This document shows positions 34,910 through 43,598 of a stretch of 64,000 nucleotides of DNA, one piece after another. Made by a program: the position numbers and the translations under genes. The notes beneath the pieces were generated by a model. The model was not told where the DNA came from and made no database searches. It saw nothing but the letters and a program-made list of their open reading frames with translations. Location of the stretch: NCBI GenBank assembly GCA_944320355.1, contig CALUHC010000037.1, positions 1 through 64,000 on the forward strand. Reading direction: 5' to 3'. Numbering within the stretch: position 1 is the first letter of the stretch; each line of letters begins with the position of its first letter. Source of the stretch: an uncultured Prevotella sp. Lineage in GTDB: Bacteria; Bacteroidota; Bacteroidia; Bacteroidales; Bacteroidaceae.

Positions 34910-35992
34910 ATGATTATGAAACGTATCATCTTAGCACTGACAGCCCTGCTCTGCTTGGTACTGCCGTCAGATGCCATGAGCTACGAGCAGGCACGGCGCG
35001 AGGCTTTCTTCCTCACGGACAAGATGGCCTACGAGCTCAACCTCACGCAAGAGCAATATGACGCCGCATACGAAATCAACCTCGACTACCTCATGGGCGT
35101 CACCACCGTCGACGACGTGTTCAGCACGTACTGGAAGCGGCGCAACCTCGACATGAGCTACATCCTCTTGCAGTGGCAGTGGGACGCATTCTGCGCCGCC
35201 ACCTACTTCTACCGCCCGCTCTATTGGGCCGACGGCTTCTGGCACTTTGCCATCTACGCGCGCTATCCACGGCGCAACTACTTCTACTTCAGCCGCCCAA
35301 CGGTCTACATCACCTACCGCGGAGGACACAGTTGGCGCAGCAACGGCGGCCGCAGCTACTACCACGCGCACCGCGACCACTACCGCCGCCCCGCGCCTCA
35401 CGGCAGCGGTATGCGCGACAGGTGGGACCGCGGTGAGTTCCGCGGCAAGCGGTATGCCGGCAGCAGCGGCTCGCATAGCGTCACCACCCGCCCCGGCAAC
35501 ACCACCCGCCCCACGGGAAACAGCTTCGGCGGCAGCCGCAAGGGCGGCACATTCAGCGCCAACCGCAACGGCAACTCCGGCAGCACGGCCACCACGCCGG
35601 TGCGCCGCCCATCGTCGAGCAGCTCGTTCAGCCAGAAAAGGAGCGCAAGCGCAGGCACGATCGGGAGCACAACAAAAAGGACAGGCACGTCGGGCAGCAA
35701 CAGCACCCTTAGGACACCTACAACCAGCAACCGCGCCAACATAGCCACGGGCAGCATGAGAAGCGGCTCGTTCAGGAACCGCGCGGGCAGCAACTCTGCC
35801 GGTTCGTCAAACCGCCTCACCACGGCCACGCCCCTGCGCAGCAGTTCCTCGTCTTCCAACCGCAGCGGCTCGTTCCGCTCGGCGAGCGGCAGATCATCCA
35901 TATCCACAAGCCGCACGGCACCGTCACGCAGCAGTTCCGGCTCCGGCAGCGGCTCACCGTCACGGAGCGGCGGCTTCAGCGGGCGCAGGTAA
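34910..35992 (+). CDS. Exported Ser/Arg-rich low-complexity protein
   Basis: A 360-residue protein with a signal peptide (KRIILALTALLCLVLPSDAMS). A folded N-terminal part follows (residues 20-130: EQARREAFFLTDKMAYELNLTQEQYDAAYEINLDYLMGVTTVDDVF, then Trp/Tyr-rich QWQWDAFCAATYFYRPLYWADGFWHFAIYARYPRRNYFYF). From about residue 150 it becomes almost pure Ser, Arg, Gly, Thr and Asn (STTKRTGTSGSNS, SGSGSGSPSRSGG). The basic disordered tail might bind polyanions or the cell surface, but that is inference. Similar proteins of unknown role are, as far as I recall, common in Prevotella. Confidence 0.7.
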   Translation: MIMKRIILALTALLCLVLPSDAMSYEQARREAFFLTDKMAYELNLTQEQYDAAYEINLDYLMGVTTVDDVFSTYWKRRNLDMSYILLQWQWDAFCAATYFYRPLYWADGFWHFAIYARYPRRNYFYFSRPTVYITYRGGHSWRSNGGRSYYHAHRDHYRRPAPHGSGMRDRWDRGEFRGKRYAGSSGSHSVTTRPGNTTRPTGNSFGGSRKGGTFSANRNGNSGSTATTPVRRPSSSSSFSQKRSASAGTIGSTTKRTGTSGSNSTLRTPTTSNRANIATGSMRSGSFRNRAGSNSAGSSNRLTTATPLRSSSSSSNRSGSFRSASGRSSISTSRTAPSRSSSGSGSGSPSRSGGFSGRR

Positions 35993-36024
35993 CGGCCACC
36001 GGCGGTTTGCAATCAGCAACAAGC

Positions 36025-36200
36025 AACCACTGATTTCGCCGATATACACGGAAAGTGAGGGCATTTGGAGGGTTACACAGATTGGTAAGGGCAGCAGTTG
36101 CTGCCCTTTTTCGTGAAACAAAACTGACCATACCAAAGTTTCAGTGGGTAGTATTTCCAGCCACGCTTGCCCAATCCGTAAAATCCGTGGTTGCATGAAA
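36025..36200. repeat. Intergenic repeat with inverted GATTTCGCCGATATACAC / AAATCCGTGGTTGC ends
   Basis: AACCACTGATTTCGCCGATA at the left and CCGTAAAATCCGTGGTTGC at the right are inverted-repeat-like, with the hairpin GGGCAGCAGTTGCTGCCC in between (36088-36106). A related left half occurs at 1505-1600. Confidence 0.45.
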
Positions 36201-36317
36201 CACTTTTAAAAGTAAAAAAGGCAAAGGGGTAAAAGGTAAAAAGCCATATGGAAGAGGCGCAAGAACCAACTCAAGCCTCCCGAAAAGAAACTCAGGCTGC
36301 GCCGAACACAAAGCTAT

Positions 36318-36385
36318 TGTCCTCTAACTTCTCAGTGGAGTGAAACGGAGCGATAACTTCTTCTATCTCCCTTTAACTCCTTAAA
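36318..36385. repeat. Degenerate copy of the 39096/39223 repeat arm
   Basis: CCTCTAACTTCTCAGTGGAG, then GGAGCGATAACTTCTTCTAT, matches the arm at 39232-39276 with scattered changes. No gene. Confidence 0.5.
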
Positions 36386-36419
36386 AACTAATGTCTGCAC
36401 TACTGCCTACCGTCTCCTG

Positions 36420-36805
36420 CCTCCTTAATTTTAACACTTCAGAAACCGACGAAATAGAGAACGAAAAGCATAGTGGATTGAAATATCTTGACAAAAATGC
36501 CGCCCCGTTTTGCAAAACGTGCTGTTTGGGAATGCGAAACGGCACGCTTTGCGTTGCGATATGGTCCGTTTCGCAAGGCAAAGCGGCACGTTTTGCAGGC
36601 TGTTTCCGAGCAGAAAACACAGTTTTCGGCTGGTTTTCGGCATATATTAGGGTGTGGTTTATTGCACATTTCTCCCAAATCTCCCATAAATCCCATGGCT
36701 CACAGCTGGTTAAGATTGCACGCCCATTCCCGCGTTATTTGCAGCCAAGGAATGCCTTCCCGGGAAAACGCGATTCTCAGAGGGCTTCGCATGGCGGAAA
36801 TTAAC
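36420..36805 (+). repeat. Family B dyad-array element, four 22-bp units, long flanks
   Basis: Dyads start at 36513, 36535, 36557 and 36579. The left flank (GAAATATCTTGACAAAAA) matches the copy at 1975-2000. The right flank (CACATTTCTCCCAAA, TTGCACGCCCATTC, CGCGATTCTCAGAGGG) matches the inverse of 16140-16265. This is the most complete family B copy, about 385 bp. Confidence 0.75.
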
Positions 36806-36902
36806 ATATTTAACAGACTTTGATGACGGGCGGCTGCAACAAGCAAGTGCCTATTATGCGGCTTACGATATGGCGGCATGGAGGTTTCTCAAGTCTTTTT
36901 AT

Positions 36903-36910
36903 TACCTTTG
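36903..36910 (+). promoter_or_regulatory. -7 box of the symporter gene
   Basis: TACCTTTG ends 4 bp before the preferred ATG at 36915. Transcription would begin at or near that ATG, so the message may be leaderless. Confidence 0.5.
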
Positions 36911-36914
36911 CACC

Positions 36915-38441
36915 ATGGTTATCATCATAACGGTATTGGCCTATTTCGCCGTGCTCATGGCCGTGAGCAGGATAACGGGACGGCGGGCCACCAACGCAAC
37001 TTTCTACCGGGCCGACCGCCGCTCGCCGTGGTACATGGTGGCCTTCGGCATGGTGGGCGCGTCGATTTCGGGCGTAACGTATGTCTCCGTGCCGGGCATG
37101 GTCACCACGTCTGCCATGACCTACCTGCAGATGTGCCTCGGCTTCATTCCCGGCTACCTGCTCGTGGCCTTCGTGCTGCTGCCGCTCTACTACCGGCTCA
37201 ACCTCACCACGATATACACTTACCTCGACCGCCGCGTCGGCCCGAGGGCATACAAGACCGGGGCGTGGTTCTTCCTGCTGTCCAAGATGCTCGGGGCCTC
37301 GCTGCGCTTCTACGTGGTGTGCCTCATAGTGCAGGCCTTCGTGGCCGACGCGCTGGGCATCCCCTTCGTGGCAACGGCGGCGGGCATGGTGGCGCTGATA
37401 TGGCTATACACGCGCCGCGGCGGCATAAAGACGCTGGTGTGGACAGACTCTTTCCAGACGCTGTGCCTCTTCCTGTCGCTCATACTCATCATACACAATG
37501 TGGCCTCGGCCATGGGCATGACCCTCGGCGAGGCCGCGCGGGCCGTGGCCGCCGACCCGCAGAGCCGCATCTTCGTGTTCGACGACTGGATGAGCGCGCA
37601 GAACTTCTGGAAGCAGTTCGTAAGCGGCGCGTTCATAGTGGTGGTGATGACGGGCCTCGACCAGGACATGATGCAGAAGAACCTGACGTGCAAGACGCTG
37701 CGCGAGGCGCAGAAGGATATGTGCGCTTACGGCTGCGCGTTCTTCCCGGCCAACCTTTTGTTCCTCGCCCTCGGCGTGCTGCTGGTGCAGCTGGCCGCCA
37801 CGCGCGGTGTGGCCCTGCCCGCCCGCGGCGACGAGCTGCTGCCCATGTTCGCCGCCACCGGCAGCCTCGGCACGGCGGTGGTGGTGCTCTTCACCATAGG
37901 CATTGTGGCCGCGGCCTTCAGCAGTGCCGACTCTGCCCTCACCGCCCTCACCACAAGCCTCTGCGTCGACATATTCGGGCGCGACGAGGACGAACGCCTG
38001 CGCCGCCGCGCCCACCTCGGCGTGTGCGCCGTCTTTGTGGCCTTCATACTGCTGTTCCGCGTGGTCAACTCGTCGAGCGTGCTCGATGCCATCTACACCC
38101 TGTGCTCCTACACCTATGGCCCGCTGCTCGGCCTCTTCGCCTTCGGGCTGCTCACCCGGCGACAGACACGCGACAAGGCAGTGCCCTACATAGCCGTGGC
38201 CTCGCCGCTGCTGTGCCTCTCCGCCGACAATCTGGCGCCACGCCTCACCGGCTATCACTTCGGCTACGAGCTGCTGCTGCTCAATGGGCTGCTCACCTTT
38301 GCCGGACTCATGCTGGCAAAGCCACAGAACAAACATCCCCGCAGGGCCGAAAGCCCGACAGCACAGGCTGCCTCCGCACCATCAACACAACCCTCCCACA
38401 ACTCTCAGTCCTCCCATTCCTCCCAAAATAACCATCTATGA
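36915..38441 (+). CDS. Sodium:solute symporter (SSS family)
   Basis: Probable Na+-coupled uptake of a small solute across the inner membrane. From 36915 the product is 508 residues with about 13 helices. It begins with a short helix (VIIITVLAYFAVLMAVSRITG) and the characteristic RRSPWYMVAFGMVGASISGVTYVSVPG, then YKTGAWFFLLSKMLGASLRFYVVCLIVQ, VSGAFIVVVMTGLDQDMMQKNLTCKTLREAQKDM and FTIGIVAAAFSSADSALTALTTSLCVDIF, all SSS signatures. The last 40 residues are Ser-, His- and Gln-rich and hydrophilic. An upstream ATG at 36870 would place the promoter inside the gene, so I prefer 36915. The substrate is unknown. Confidence 0.9.
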   Translation: MVIIITVLAYFAVLMAVSRITGRRATNATFYRADRRSPWYMVAFGMVGASISGVTYVSVPGMVTTSAMTYLQMCLGFIPGYLLVAFVLLPLYYRLNLTTIYTYLDRRVGPRAYKTGAWFFLLSKMLGASLRFYVVCLIVQAFVADALGIPFVATAAGMVALIWLYTRRGGIKTLVWTDSFQTLCLFLSLILIIHNVASAMGMTLGEAARAVAADPQSRIFVFDDWMSAQNFWKQFVSGAFIVVVMTGLDQDMMQKNLTCKTLREAQKDMCAYGCAFFPANLLFLALGVLLVQLAATRGVALPARGDELLPMFAATGSLGTAVVVLFTIGIVAAAFSSADSALTALTTSLCVDIFGRDEDERLRRRAHLGVCAVFVAFILLFRVVNSSSVLDAIYTLCSYTYGPLLGLFAFGLLTRRQTRDKAVPYIAVASPLLCLSADNLAPRLTGYHFGYELLLLNGLLTFAGLMLAKPQNKHPRRAESPTAQAASAPSTQPSHNSQSSHSSQNNHL

Positions 38442-39079
38442 TAAGAACAATCATCCTCGATTTCGACGGCACGATAGGCGACACACGTGCCCTGATAGTG
38501 AAGACCATGCGCCAGACATTGGCCGCACTCGGCCTGCCCCCGCAACCCGACAGCCATTGCGCGGCCACGATAGGCCTGCCGCTGAGGCAGGGCTTCGCCA
38601 CCCTCATGCCCATGGACGAGGCCACGGCAGCACGCTGCGAGGCCACATATCGCGAGATATTCGCCCGCAACAACGCCGGATACCGCGTGCCGCTATTCCC
38701 CCACGTGACCGAGACCATGGCCGCGCTGCACGCCGCCGGCCTGACCCTCGCCATAGCGAGCAGCCGCAGCAGACAGTCGCTCACGGCCTTCCTGCGCGAC
38801 ATGGGACTTGAGGACTGCGTGGCGTGCGTGGTGGCAGCCAACGACGTGGAGCACGCCAAGCCCGCCCCCGACATGGTGCTGAAGATTCTGCACGAGACGG
38901 GCGGCACGGCCGCCGAGGCCATTGTGGTGGGCGACACGCGCTACGACATAGCCATGGGGCGCAGAGCGGGCACGCTGACCTGCGCCGTGAGCTACGGCAA
39001 CGGGCAGCCCGAAGAGCTGGCCGATGCCGACTATCACATAGACGACTTCGGCGAACTGAGCAACATTGTTGGAATATAA
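38438..39079 (+). CDS. HAD-family phosphatase (phosphoglycolate phosphatase-like)
   Basis: A 213-residue haloacid-dehalogenase-type hydrolase: motif I ILDFDGTIGDT with the two aspartates at about residues 7 and 9, motif II LAIASSRSRQSL, motif III lysine in VEHAKPAPDMVLKIL, and motif IV VVGDTRYDIAMGRRAG. The helical cap between motifs I and II places it with PGP/β-phosphoglucomutase-like enzymes. The true substrate is open. The start overlaps the symporter stop by 4 bp, so the two genes are coupled. Confidence 0.9.
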   Translation: MIRTIILDFDGTIGDTRALIVKTMRQTLAALGLPPQPDSHCAATIGLPLRQGFATLMPMDEATAARCEATYREIFARNNAGYRVPLFPHVTETMAALHAAGLTLAIASSRSRQSLTAFLRDMGLEDCVACVVAANDVEHAKPAPDMVLKILHETGGTAAEAIVVGDTRYDIAMGRRAGTLTCAVSYGNGQPEELADADYHIDDFGELSNIVGI

Positions 39080-39095
39080 GGAGTTATATGAAGTT

Positions 39096-39275
39096 AGAAG
39101 GAGTTATCGCTCCACTACGTTCCGCTAAGGAGTTAGAAGACAAATGCCTTGTTGCTCCATAAATTCTGGAGTTCAGTAGTTGCCTGGGTACAGACAAATG
39201 CCTTGCTGCAATTACAGCGTGTGGCATTTATCCTCTAACTCCTTAGCGGAACGTAGTGGAGCGATAACTCCTTCT
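39096..39275. repeat. Long inverted repeat, 53-bp arms, between convergent genes
   Basis: 39096-39148 and 39223-39275 are inverted copies with two mismatches, separated by 74 bp. The arms contain GTTATCGCTCCACTACGTTC. The RNA of either strand could fold into a very long hairpin, so this may act as a two-way terminator for the HAD gene and trxB. A degenerate single arm occurs at 36318. Confidence 0.8.
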
Positions 39276-39301
39276 ATATCCAGCTGACTCCTAAAAAAGA
39301 G

Positions 39302-40246
39302 TCATGCGTTGAGCAGATAGCGCTCGGCCTCTATGGCAGCCTGGCAACCCGATCCGGCCGCCGTTATGGCCTGACGGTACACAGGGTCGGCCACGTCGCC
39401 AGCCACAAACACTCCCGGAATCTTGGTACGCGGCGTGCCGTCTATCTTCTTCAGATAGCCCACCTCGTCGGTATCGAGCCACTCGCGGAACACTTCGCTG
39501 TTGGGACTGTGGCCTATGGCGAGGAAGAAACCGTCTATGGCGATGTCCACCAGCTGCTCATCGGGCTCGCCCTTTCGCTTCACCAGGTGCGCTCCCTCAA
39601 CGCCGTTCTCGCCGAAGAGGCCAACGGTGTTGTGCTCGAAGAGCACCTCGATGTTCTCCGTAGAGAGCACACGCTCCTGCATCACCTTCGATGCACGCAG
39701 GTAAGGCTTGCGCACTATCATGTAGACTTTCTTCGCAAGGCCGGCCAGATAGAGCGCATCCTCGCAGGCGGTGTCGCCGCCTCCAACCACGGCCACGGTC
39801 TTCTTGCGGTAGAAGAAGCCGTCGCAGGTGGCACAGGCCGACACTCCCTGGCCGTTATACTTGCGCTCGTCGTCCAGCCCGAGATACTTGGCCGAGGCTC
39901 CGGTGGCAATGATCACCGTGTCGGCCAGCAGTTCGTGGCCATCCTCGGCGGTCAACCTGTAGGGTGCTTTGGACAGGTCGGCCTTCACGATGGAGCCGTC
40001 GCGTATGTCAGTACCGAAGTGCTCGGCCTGCTCCCTGAGGTCCATCATCATCTGGTTGCCGTCCACTCCCTGCGGATATCCGGGGAAATTCTCCACCGTT
40101 GTGGTCTGCGTGAGCTGGCCGCCGGGCTGCAGTCCGCAGTACTCCACGGGCTTCAGGTTGGCCCTGGCGGCATATATGGCGGCGGTATATCCCGCCGGAC
40201 CGCTGCCCACGATGAGGCAGCGCACGTGTTCTATGTTCTGTTCCAT
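39302..40246 (-). CDS. trxB: Thioredoxin-disulfide reductase
   Basis: Reduces thioredoxin with NADPH in the cytoplasm. The 314-residue product, started at the ATG at 40246, has the FAD-binding motif CLIVGSGPAGYTAAIYAARA, the redox-active CATCDG near residue 137, the NADPH motif VAVVGGGDTACEDALYLA and the C-terminal FAD motif GVFVAGDVADPVYRQAITAAGSG. Length is normal for TrxB. A longer frame to 40276 needs a GTG start and is less likely. It lies directly downstream of the glutathione peroxidase gene, so both are probably part of a peroxide-defence operon. Confidence 0.96.
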   Translation of the reverse strand: MEQNIEHVRCLIVGSGPAGYTAAIYAARANLKPVEYCGLQPGGQLTQTTTVENFPGYPQGVDGNQMMMDLREQAEHFGTDIRDGSIVKADLSKAPYRLTAEDGHELLADTVIIATGASAKYLGLDDERKYNGQGVSACATCDGFFYRKKTVAVVGGGDTACEDALYLAGLAKKVYMIVRKPYLRASKVMQERVLSTENIEVLFEHNTVGLFGENGVEGAHLVKRKGEPDEQLVDIAIDGFFLAIGHSPNSEVFREWLDTDEVGYLKKIDGTPRTKIPGVFVAGDVADPVYRQAITAAGSGCQAAIEAERYLLNA

Positions 40247-40285
40247 CGGCTGAATGTCACTTTTCTCAAAATCCACTCCTGCCTC

Positions 40286-40834
40286 TTACAGCAGTTCCTC
40301 TATCTGCTTGGCTATGTTGTCAAGGCTCTCCGTAGGCTCGAAACGCGCCACGACCATGCCCAGCTTGTTGGTAAGGAACTTGGTGAAGTTCCACTTTATG
40401 TCGGCAGTTTCCTTGTAGTTGGGGTCCTCTTTCGACAGCATATCATCAAGAACCGGCGCGAGCGGGTGGCTCATGTCCCATCCGGTGAAGCCCTTCTGCT
40501 CCTTCAGGAACTTGAAGAGCGGGTCGGCATCGTCGCCGTTCACCTTCACTTTCTTGAAGCGGGGGAACTCCGTGCCATACGTCAGCTTGCAGAAGCTGTG
40601 TATGGACTCGTCGGTTCCGGGTGCCTGCTGGCCGAACTGGTTGCACGGGAAGTCGAGTATCTCGAACCCGCGGCTATGGTATTTCTCGTAGAGTTTCTCC
40701 AGTTCCTCATACTGCGGGGTGAATCCGCACTTGGTGGCGGTGTTGACTATGAGCAGCACCTCGTTTGAATACTCCTTCAACGATACGTCTTTTCCTTTCC
40801 TGTCCTTGACAGAGAAATCGTAAACAGTCTTCAT
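40286..40834 (-). CDS. Glutathione peroxidase-family protein
   Basis: Reduces peroxides; in bacteria such Cys-type enzymes generally use thioredoxin. The 182-residue product has VLLIVNTATKCGFTPQYEELEKLYEKY with the peroxidatic Cys near residue 35, then LDFPCNQFGQQAPGTDESIHSFC (Gln and the second Cys) and IKWNFTKFLTNKLG (Trp, Asn), the full catalytic set. I start it at 40834, close to the promoter; an upstream extension to 40912 would cover the promoter. It precedes trxB, its likely reductant supplier. Confidence 0.93.
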   Translation of the reverse strand: MKTVYDFSVKDRKGKDVSLKEYSNEVLLIVNTATKCGFTPQYEELEKLYEKYHSRGFEILDFPCNQFGQQAPGTDESIHSFCKLTYGTEFPRFKKVKVNGDDADPLFKFLKEQKGFTGWDMSHPLAPVLDDMLSKEDPNYKETADIKWNFTKFLTNKLGMVVARFEPTESLDNIAKQIEELL

Positions 40835-40875
40835 TTCTTTTGTCGCAATAGTTATTTTCTGAATGTTTCGTGGGG

Positions 40876-40906
40876 CAAAAATACTTATTTTCCCGTTCAT
40901 ATCCAA
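40876..40906 (-). promoter_or_regulatory. Promoter of the peroxidase-trxB operon
   Basis: Minus strand TTG (40904-40906), 20 bp, TATTTTTG (40876-40883), about 40 bp upstream of the start. Confidence 0.6.
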
Positions 40907-40996
40907 ACGCAACGGCGATTAATTAAGTATTTTTTGGGGCACGGACCGCCGTGTTCCTTGCGCACGAGCCCGTTGGCGCCAGGCCACGAATAACAC

Positions 40997-41920
40997 CTAC
41001 TGAACGTTCCATGCCCTCAGGATATTCTCCACCGGCATGGTCTCCACGTAGTTTTCCGTGTCGTCGGGCAGATTGCAGAAGAAGTCGATGCCTGTCCGCC
41101 GCTCCAGCTCCCGCACGTTGACCACGTGGTCGCTCAGATTGTCCGACGAGCGGTCCACGTTCTCATGCTCGGCCCAGAAGGCAATGGCCTTCCAGATGTT
41201 GCCGCGCTTGCAGAGCACGGCCATGAAGAAGTAGCGCGGCACAATCAGCCCCGACTGCGTGTATCCGCGCACTCCCTGCGTGTCGCCATAGTCCTCTATG
41301 GTGCCTCCCTTGCACACATAGAGCGTGTCGCGGAAGGTGCTTATGTTCCACGAACGCACCTTGTTCTCCATCACCAACCACAGTCCGGAGTTGAAGTTGC
41401 CGTACTGCGGCTGCATGTTCGACAGGTAGAACGTCTGCCCGTTGGCATCCTGCGAGCACAGGCGGTCGGCCGACGGGCAGATGTGGCCGCGCTGATATGG
41501 CCTCTCACCATAGTCATCAAGCGTCGTCCGGTACTGTTCGGGCAGGTCGGGATCCTCTTGGAACGGGTCGCCACGCCACGTCTGCCCCTGCCACGAGGCT
41601 CCCCGCCAGTTGTTGCGGTTCCAGTTCGTTGCGCTGTTGGCGGCGTACATCTGGTAGCAGGTCCAGCGTTGCGCCCGCTTTTCGCAATCCCACTCCACGG
41701 CGTAGTTCACCCCGTAGCCGTCCGTGGTGTGCACTACGAGGATGCTGTTGGCATCGTCGCGCGTCTTGGGAAACTCCAACCTGCCGGCCGCGCTGTTCAC
41801 CACCGTGCTGTTGCTGTTGGCACTCGCGCCTCCGCCCGCCGCTCCATCGTCATCAGACGAACAGCCAACGAGAACCGCCGACAATGCCAGCAGCCACAAC
41901 AGAAAGCCCTTGTTCTTCAT
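40997..41920 (-). CDS. DNA/RNA non-specific endonuclease lipoprotein
   Basis: A surface or periplasmic nuclease of the ββα-metal (NUC1/EndoG) type. The 307-residue product has a lipoprotein signal (KNKGFLLWLLALSAVLVGC, then SSDDDG), and the acidic residues after the Cys favour outer-membrane export. The active-site motif is YQRGHICPSADRLCS with the His near residue 145, followed by NMQPQYGNFNSGLW with the metal-binding Asn. A longer frame to 41986 would add residues before the signal and is unlikely. It may serve nutrient nucleic-acid use or DNA clearance. Confidence 0.88.
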   Translation of the reverse strand: MKNKGFLLWLLALSAVLVGCSSDDDGAAGGGASANSNSTVVNSAAGRLEFPKTRDDANSILVVHTTDGYGVNYAVEWDCEKRAQRWTCYQMYAANSATNWNRNNWRGASWQGQTWRGDPFQEDPDLPEQYRTTLDDYGERPYQRGHICPSADRLCSQDANGQTFYLSNMQPQYGNFNSGLWLVMENKVRSWNISTFRDTLYVCKGGTIEDYGDTQGVRGYTQSGLIVPRYFFMAVLCKRGNIWKAIAFWAEHENVDRSSDNLSDHVVNVRELERRTGIDFFCNLPDDTENYVETMPVENILRAWNVQ

Positions 41921-42013
41921 AAACACGATATTATATGGATATAAAAAAAGCACATCCGGGCATATTGCCATACACGGACGTGCCATTGATATTAAAAAGA
42001 TTCCTGTTTGTTC

Positions 42014-42268
42014 TTATTTCTTTGCAGCCTTGCCGTAGCGGCTCATGAACTTGTCTACACGGCCTGCGGTGTCCACGAGCTTGCTCTTACCTGTATAGAA
42101 CGGGTGCGAGGTGCTCGAAATTTCGAGCTTTACCACAGGATAAGTCTCGCCCTCAAATTCCACAGTCTCGTTTGTCTTGCAGGTGGAGCGAGAAAGGAAC
42201 ATATCGCCGTTGGACATATCCTTGAATACGACGGGGCGATAGTTTTCTGGATGAATGCCTTTTTTCAT
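42014..42268 (-). CDS. rpmE2: 50S ribosomal protein L31 type B
   Basis: Large-subunit ribosomal protein. The 84-residue product starts [30 protein letters not shown] and contains [27 protein letters not shown], the L31 signature. It lacks the four zinc-binding Cys of L31 type A, which makes it the zinc-independent B form. A longer frame to 42349 crosses the promoter and is not used. Confidence 0.95.
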   Translation of the reverse strand: MKKGIHPENYRPVVFKDMSNGDMFLSRSTCKTNETVEFEGETYPVVKLEISSTSHPFYTGKSKLVDTAGRVDKFMSRYGKAAKK

Positions 42269-42318
42269 TTTAACTTCTGTCTTATTGTTTGTTATTTTAT
42301 TGTATTCACTTTGGGGTG

Positions 42319-42349
42319 CAAAGGTACGAATAAAATTCGTTACCAACAA
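42319..42349 (-). promoter_or_regulatory. Promoter of rpmE2
   Basis: Minus strand TTG (42347-42349), 20 bp, TACCTTTG (42319-42326), about 50 bp upstream of the start. Confidence 0.65.
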
Positions 42350-42458
42350 ATTTTCTCATCCGTTTTTTTGCTTTTGCCTGCATCTTGCACGTCTTCAATG
42401 CCTAACGATTCTGCGTATGCCAGACTTTATATGGGCAAAAAACATACCGGACCTCCGC

Positions 42459-42545
42459 CTTCCGCCACGCAACGCCCAGCCGGTCCGAGCCGTAAGGGGA
42501 TGCCTGTCCTCCTTTCATCACGCAGGCACCATAGCGTGGCGGAAG
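42459..42545. repeat. Short inverted repeat downstream of hsp20
   Basis: CTTCCGCCACGC (42459-42470) and GCGTGGCGGAAG (42534-42545) are perfect inverted copies. This may terminate the hsp20 transcript, though no T-tract follows. Confidence 0.4.
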
Positions 42546-42584
42546 CCGAAGGCCCGGCAAATACGGGCCTTGGCCTAAAGCCGT

Positions 42585-43010
42585 TTAGCCGATTGTTATC
42601 TGACGGGCCACCTTGGCCTTGGTGGCTTCCACCTTGGGCAGGTCGACAGTGAGCACGCCGTGCTCCACCCGTGCGGCAATTCTGTCCTTGTCAACGTCGT
42701 CGGGCAGTATCAGCGTCTGCTCATACTTGGAGTACGAGAACTCGTGGCGCAGGTATCGCGTGTTGCGGTCTTCGTCCCTGTGCTCGTCCTTGCTCTCCAT
42801 CTTTATGGTCAGGTTGCCGTCCTCGTTGATGTGCACGGCAAAGTCGTCCTTCTTCAGTCCGGGCGCGGCCAGCTCCACTATGTAAGCGCGGTCGTTCTCT
42901 TTCACGTTGATAGCCGGTGCCGTGGCGTTGGCCTTCGGCATGAAGTCGGTGTCAAAAAAGTCGTTGAACACTTCGGGCAACCATCCTGCGTTTCTTCTGC
43001 TTGGTGTCAT
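42585..43010 (-). CDS. Small heat-shock protein (Hsp20/α-crystallin family)
   Basis: ATP-independent holdase that binds unfolding proteins. The 141-residue product has a short N-terminal arm (MTPSRRNAGWLPEVFNDFFDTDFM) and an α-crystallin domain: APAINVKENDRAYIVELAAPGLKKDDFAVHINEDGNLTIKMESK, FSYSKYEQTLILPDDVDKDRIAARVEHGVLTVDLPK with the GVL signature near residue 120. The start at 43010 follows ATAGGAGACAATATT, a purine-rich leader; a start at 43028 is also possible. Confidence 0.93.
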   Translation of the reverse strand: MTPSRRNAGWLPEVFNDFFDTDFMPKANATAPAINVKENDRAYIVELAAPGLKKDDFAVHINEDGNLTIKMESKDEHRDEDRNTRYLRHEFSYSKYEQTLILPDDVDKDRIAARVEHGVLTVDLPKVEATKAKVARQITIG

Positions 43011-43369
43011 AATATTGTCTCCTATCATTTAGTTTGTTACTTGTTTTCTTGTTTCTGTTCCGGCCTTCGCTTTCGTTCCGGCCTTCACTATGCATAAAGG
43101 CAATAAGCATACCAAAGGCGGCGCAGTGCCACATTGGCGCAAAGACAAGACAAAATGGCACGGATGAAGGCAAGAATCAGGAAGCATGGACTAAAAAAGA
43201 ATGCCGTGGACTCTCACGCAAGCCCGCTACAAAAAACGCTGTCAACCGCAATTGGGGATTAATACCAATCGCCATCAGGGGGCAGCGATGCGCATCCCGC
43301 ACACCCTCTCGGACAGACTGAGGAATCGGCCAGACGCACAATCCGGCGGGATAATGACCGAGTTGGCTT

Positions 43370-43595
43370 TAACTTTTTTATGTTAAAGGGAACCAAACGG
43401 CACATCCACGCTAACACACTGGCAGTCAATGGATTGCGAGACGTGCCGTTTCGGCTTGCGAAACGGCACGTCTTAGCGCGCGAAACGGCACGTTTCGCAA
43501 GGCAAAACGTGCCGTTTCACACCGCGACATGACACATACCGGAAATCATGTCGGCACGGGCTGTTTTTAGTCGCGCATTTGCAAGTATGTCCAAA
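43370..43595 (+). repeat. Family A dyad-array element, five 22-bp units
   Basis: TTTTTTATGTTAAAG, then the lead-in CACTGGCAGTCAATGG, then dyads at 43437, 43459, 43481, 43503 and 43525 (for example CGAAACGGCACGTTTCG, a perfect dyad). The tail TTTTTAGTCGCGCATTTGCA matches the copy at 10845. It ends close to the mfd stop. The remaining gap 43011-43370 holds no gene. Confidence 0.8.
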
Positions 43596-43598
43596 CGC

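Noticed and set aside
36878-38431. A 517-codon frame overlapping the symporter in another phase
   Set aside because: Its protein is Arg-, His- and Pro-rich with no recognisable domain; the symporter frame has all family motifs.
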